A stretch of DNA of 64,000 nt from Kocuria palustris (GTDB taxonomy: Bacteria; Actinomycetota; Actinomycetes; Actinomycetales; Micrococcaceae). The notes beneath the pieces are model-generated. The model was given only the letters and a program-made list of their open reading frames with translations. It searched no databases and was not told the DNA's origin. Position numbers and translations under genes: made by a program. The stretch is from positions 2,542,001 through 2,606,000 of the forward strand of contig NZ_JAFBCR010000001.1 in NCBI RefSeq assembly GCF_016907795.1. The letters are read 5' to 3'. Below, piece after piece: positions 62,401 through 64,000 of this stretch (position 1 is the first letter of the stretch; each line of letters opens with the position of its first letter).

Positions 62401-64000
62401 ATGCAGCCACCGCAGGACGGCGACGGAGCCGCATCCTCCACCGGTCTGACCGGCTCCGCCTCGCTCGCGCTGAGCCGAGCCGCGGCCGATGAGAAGCCCA
62501 CCGCGTGGCTGTGGATCCAGATGATCCTGGACTCGCTGTCCTGGATCGTGGCCATGACCGTCGCCCTCGCGCTGCGCTACGAGCTCAACCTGGACTTCAT
62601 CAGCCCGATCGGGATGTTCGCCGTGTGCGTCGTCGCTGTCGTCTCGCAGCTGGCCGTCGGCTATTCCTTCGCCCTCTATCGGGGCCGCTACTCCTTCGGC
62701 AGCTTCGACGAGGCCAAGCTGCTCGTGGTCGTCACCGTGATCGTGGCGGCGATCCTGCAGATCCTGCTGCTGATCACCGGCCCGTCGATCGGGGTGCCGC
62801 GCTCAGTCGCGCTGATCGCCTTCCCGTTCGCGTGCCTGCTGATGGCCGCCTTCCGCTACCTCAAGCGCATGTACCAGGAGTCCGCGTCCAAGCCCGGCGA
62901 GGCGGCCCAGCACGTGGTCGTCTACGGCGCGGGGCAGTCCGGCACGTTCATCATCCAGCGCATGATGCAGGACCCGGACTCGGAGTACGTGCCCGTCGGG
63001 ATCATCGACGACGACCCCGCCAAGAAGCACCTGCGCATCTCCTCGGTCCCGGTGCTCGGCACGCTCGACGACGCCACCCAGGTGCTCGAGCAGACGCGCT
63101 CGCAGATCCTGCTCGTGGCCCTGTCGGGGGTCGACTCCAAGAAGCTGCAGCGGGTGGCGGACACGGTCGCCGGCACCGGCACGCGCGTGATGACCGTGCC
63201 GCCGCTGTCGTCCATGCTCACCGGCCCCGGCACCAGCGTGGACATCCGCGACGTCAACCTCGAGGACCTGATCGGGCGCAGCCCCGTGGACATCGACTCC
63301 AAGGAGATCTCCGGCTACATCACGGGTCGGCGGGTGCTGGTCACGGGTGCCGGCGGCTCCATCGGCTCGGAGCTGTGCCGCCAGCTGCTGGCCTTCGAGC
63401 CCGGCGAGCTGATGATGCTCGACCGCGACGAGACCAACCTGCAGTCCACGCAGATCTCCATCACGGGCCGCGGCCTGCTCGACGGCCGGGACACCGTCCT
63501 GGCCGATATCCGCGATGCCGAGGCGCTCGAGCAGCTGTTCCTCGAGCGCCGACCGGAGGTCGTCTTCCACGCGGCGGCGCTGAAGCACGTCTCGCTGCTG
63601 GAGACCTATCCCGACGAGGCATGGAAGACCAACGTGCTCGGCACCCTCAACGTGCTGGAGGCCGCACGGAAGGCGGACGTGGGCGTGTTCGTCAACGTCT
63701 CGACCGACAAGGCCGCCAACCCCACGACCGCACTGGGGCACTCCAAGCGCGTGGCCGAGAAGCTCACCGCCTGGATGGCCCAGGAGACCGGCAAGCGGTA
63801 TGCCTCGGTGCGCTTCGGCAACGTGTTCGGCTCGCGCGGATCCATGCTCCCGCTGTTCACGGAGCAGATCCGCCAGGGCGGGCCCATCACGGTCACCGAC
63901 GCACAGGCGACCCGCTACTTCATGACCATCCCGGAGGCCTGCCAGCTGGTGGTCCAGGCCGGGGCGATCGCCCGCGGCGGCGAGGTGCTCATCCTGGACA
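62401..64000 (+). CDS. FlaA1/CapD-like polysaccharide biosynthesis protein, cut by window edge
   Basis: At least 533 residues are visible and the frame is still open at the edge. Four membrane helices (about residues 35-140) are followed by a CoA-binding-like Rossmann domain (VVVYGAGQSGTFIIQRMM). A sugar-nucleotide 4,6-dehydratase/5-epimerase domain follows, with VLVTGAGGSIGSELCRQLL, HAAALKHVSLLE, NVSTDKAANPTTALGHSKR and FGNVFGSRGSMLPLF. This is the WbpM/CapD/FlaA1 plan, in which a UDP-GlcNAc-type donor is converted to a 6-deoxy-4-keto sugar. GGAGGG lies 10 bp before the ATG. Confidence 0.9.
   Translation, partial: MQPPQDGDGAASSTGLTGSASLALSRAAADEKPTAWLWIQMILDSLSWIVAMTVALALRYELNLDFISPIGMFAVCVVAVVSQLAVGYSFALYRGRYSFGSFDEAKLLVVVTVIVAAILQILLLITGPSIGVPRSVALIAFPFACLLMAAFRYLKRMYQESASKPGEAAQHVVVYGAGQSGTFIIQRMMQDPDSEYVPVGIIDDDPAKKHLRISSVPVLGTLDDATQVLEQTRSQILLVALSGVDSKKLQRVADTVAGTGTRVMTVPPLSSMLTGPGTSVDIRDVNLEDLIGRSPVDIDSKEISGYITGRRVLVTGAGGSIGSELCRQLLAFEPGELMMLDRDETNLQSTQISITGRGLLDGRDTVLADIRDAEALEQLFLERRPEVVFHAAALKHVSLLETYPDEAWKTNVLGTLNVLEAARKADVGVFVNVSTDKAANPTTALGHSKRVAEKLTAWMAQETGKRYASVRFGNVFGSRGSMLPLFTEQIRQGGPITVTDAQATRYFMTIPEACQLVVQAGAIARGGEVLILD

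Noticed and set aside
1-64000. CRISPR arrays or cas genes
   Set aside because: No regularly spaced 25-40 bp repeats and no Cas-like protein were seen on either strand.

Overview
This 64 kb window is chromosomal DNA from a high-GC actinobacterium of the order Micrococcales, most likely family Micrococcaceae (Kocuria/Micrococcus-like). The evidence is strong third-position GC, a two-domain 2-oxoglutarate decarboxylase (Kgd), a SigR/RsrA pair, the 24-residue ribosomal protein bL37, a tmRNA tag AESKRTDFALAA and a Rho factor with a long hydrophilic insertion. Several genes start at or within a few bases of the predicted transcription start, with a TANNNT -10 box and no ribosome binding site.

Layout. 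57-8398 is an amino-acid catabolic locus: ureohydrolase, flavin monooxygenase, APC permease, PucR-type regulator, nitrilase-type amidase and GABA aminotransferase. Together they match the arginine 2-monooxygenase route from arginine to GABA. A LysR gene follows. 10111-12242 holds prfB, smpB and ssrA without ftsEX between prfB and smpB. A 1.3 kb IS481-type element sits exactly at the 3' end of ssrA, flanked by 17-bp direct repeats. 13586-16715 carries a perfect 21-bp inverted repeat, a BCCT osmolyte transporter and a DUF4190-like membrane protein. 16834-22625 has a leftward doxX-aroA-rsgA-hisN cluster divergent from sigR-rsrA, then bL37. 22763-29161 has a degenerate SGNH protein, kgd and guaB1.

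29230-33530 is a zinc uptake locus: znuA, znuC and znuB with a Zur-type box on the znuA start codon, then a lipid kinase and zur on the opposite strand. 33749-40626 holds housekeeping genes (metallo-beta-lactamase fold protein, HIT protein, hrpA, fructosamine kinase family, small membrane protein). 40734-46081 is accessory DNA: a sortase-anchored surface protein gene cut by a decayed IS3 element, an ardA-like anti-restriction gene, an AT-richer OLD-like ATPase with a C-terminal Rx4H motif, and an unassigned helical protein. It ends at tRNA-Arg(CCG), whose 3' end faces the block. This looks like the remnant of an integrated island and holds the best candidate for a poorly described defence module.

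46223-59055 is a long rightward run: argS, lysA, hom, thrC, thrB, rho, prfA, prmC and the threonylcarbamoyl-AMP synthase gene. They cover aspartate-family amino acid synthesis, translation termination and tRNA modification. The right end (59176-64000) enters an envelope polysaccharide locus: an NAD-dependent epimerase, a tandem GT2-GT2 glycosyltransferase and a FlaA1/CapD-like sugar-nucleotide enzyme that runs off the edge.
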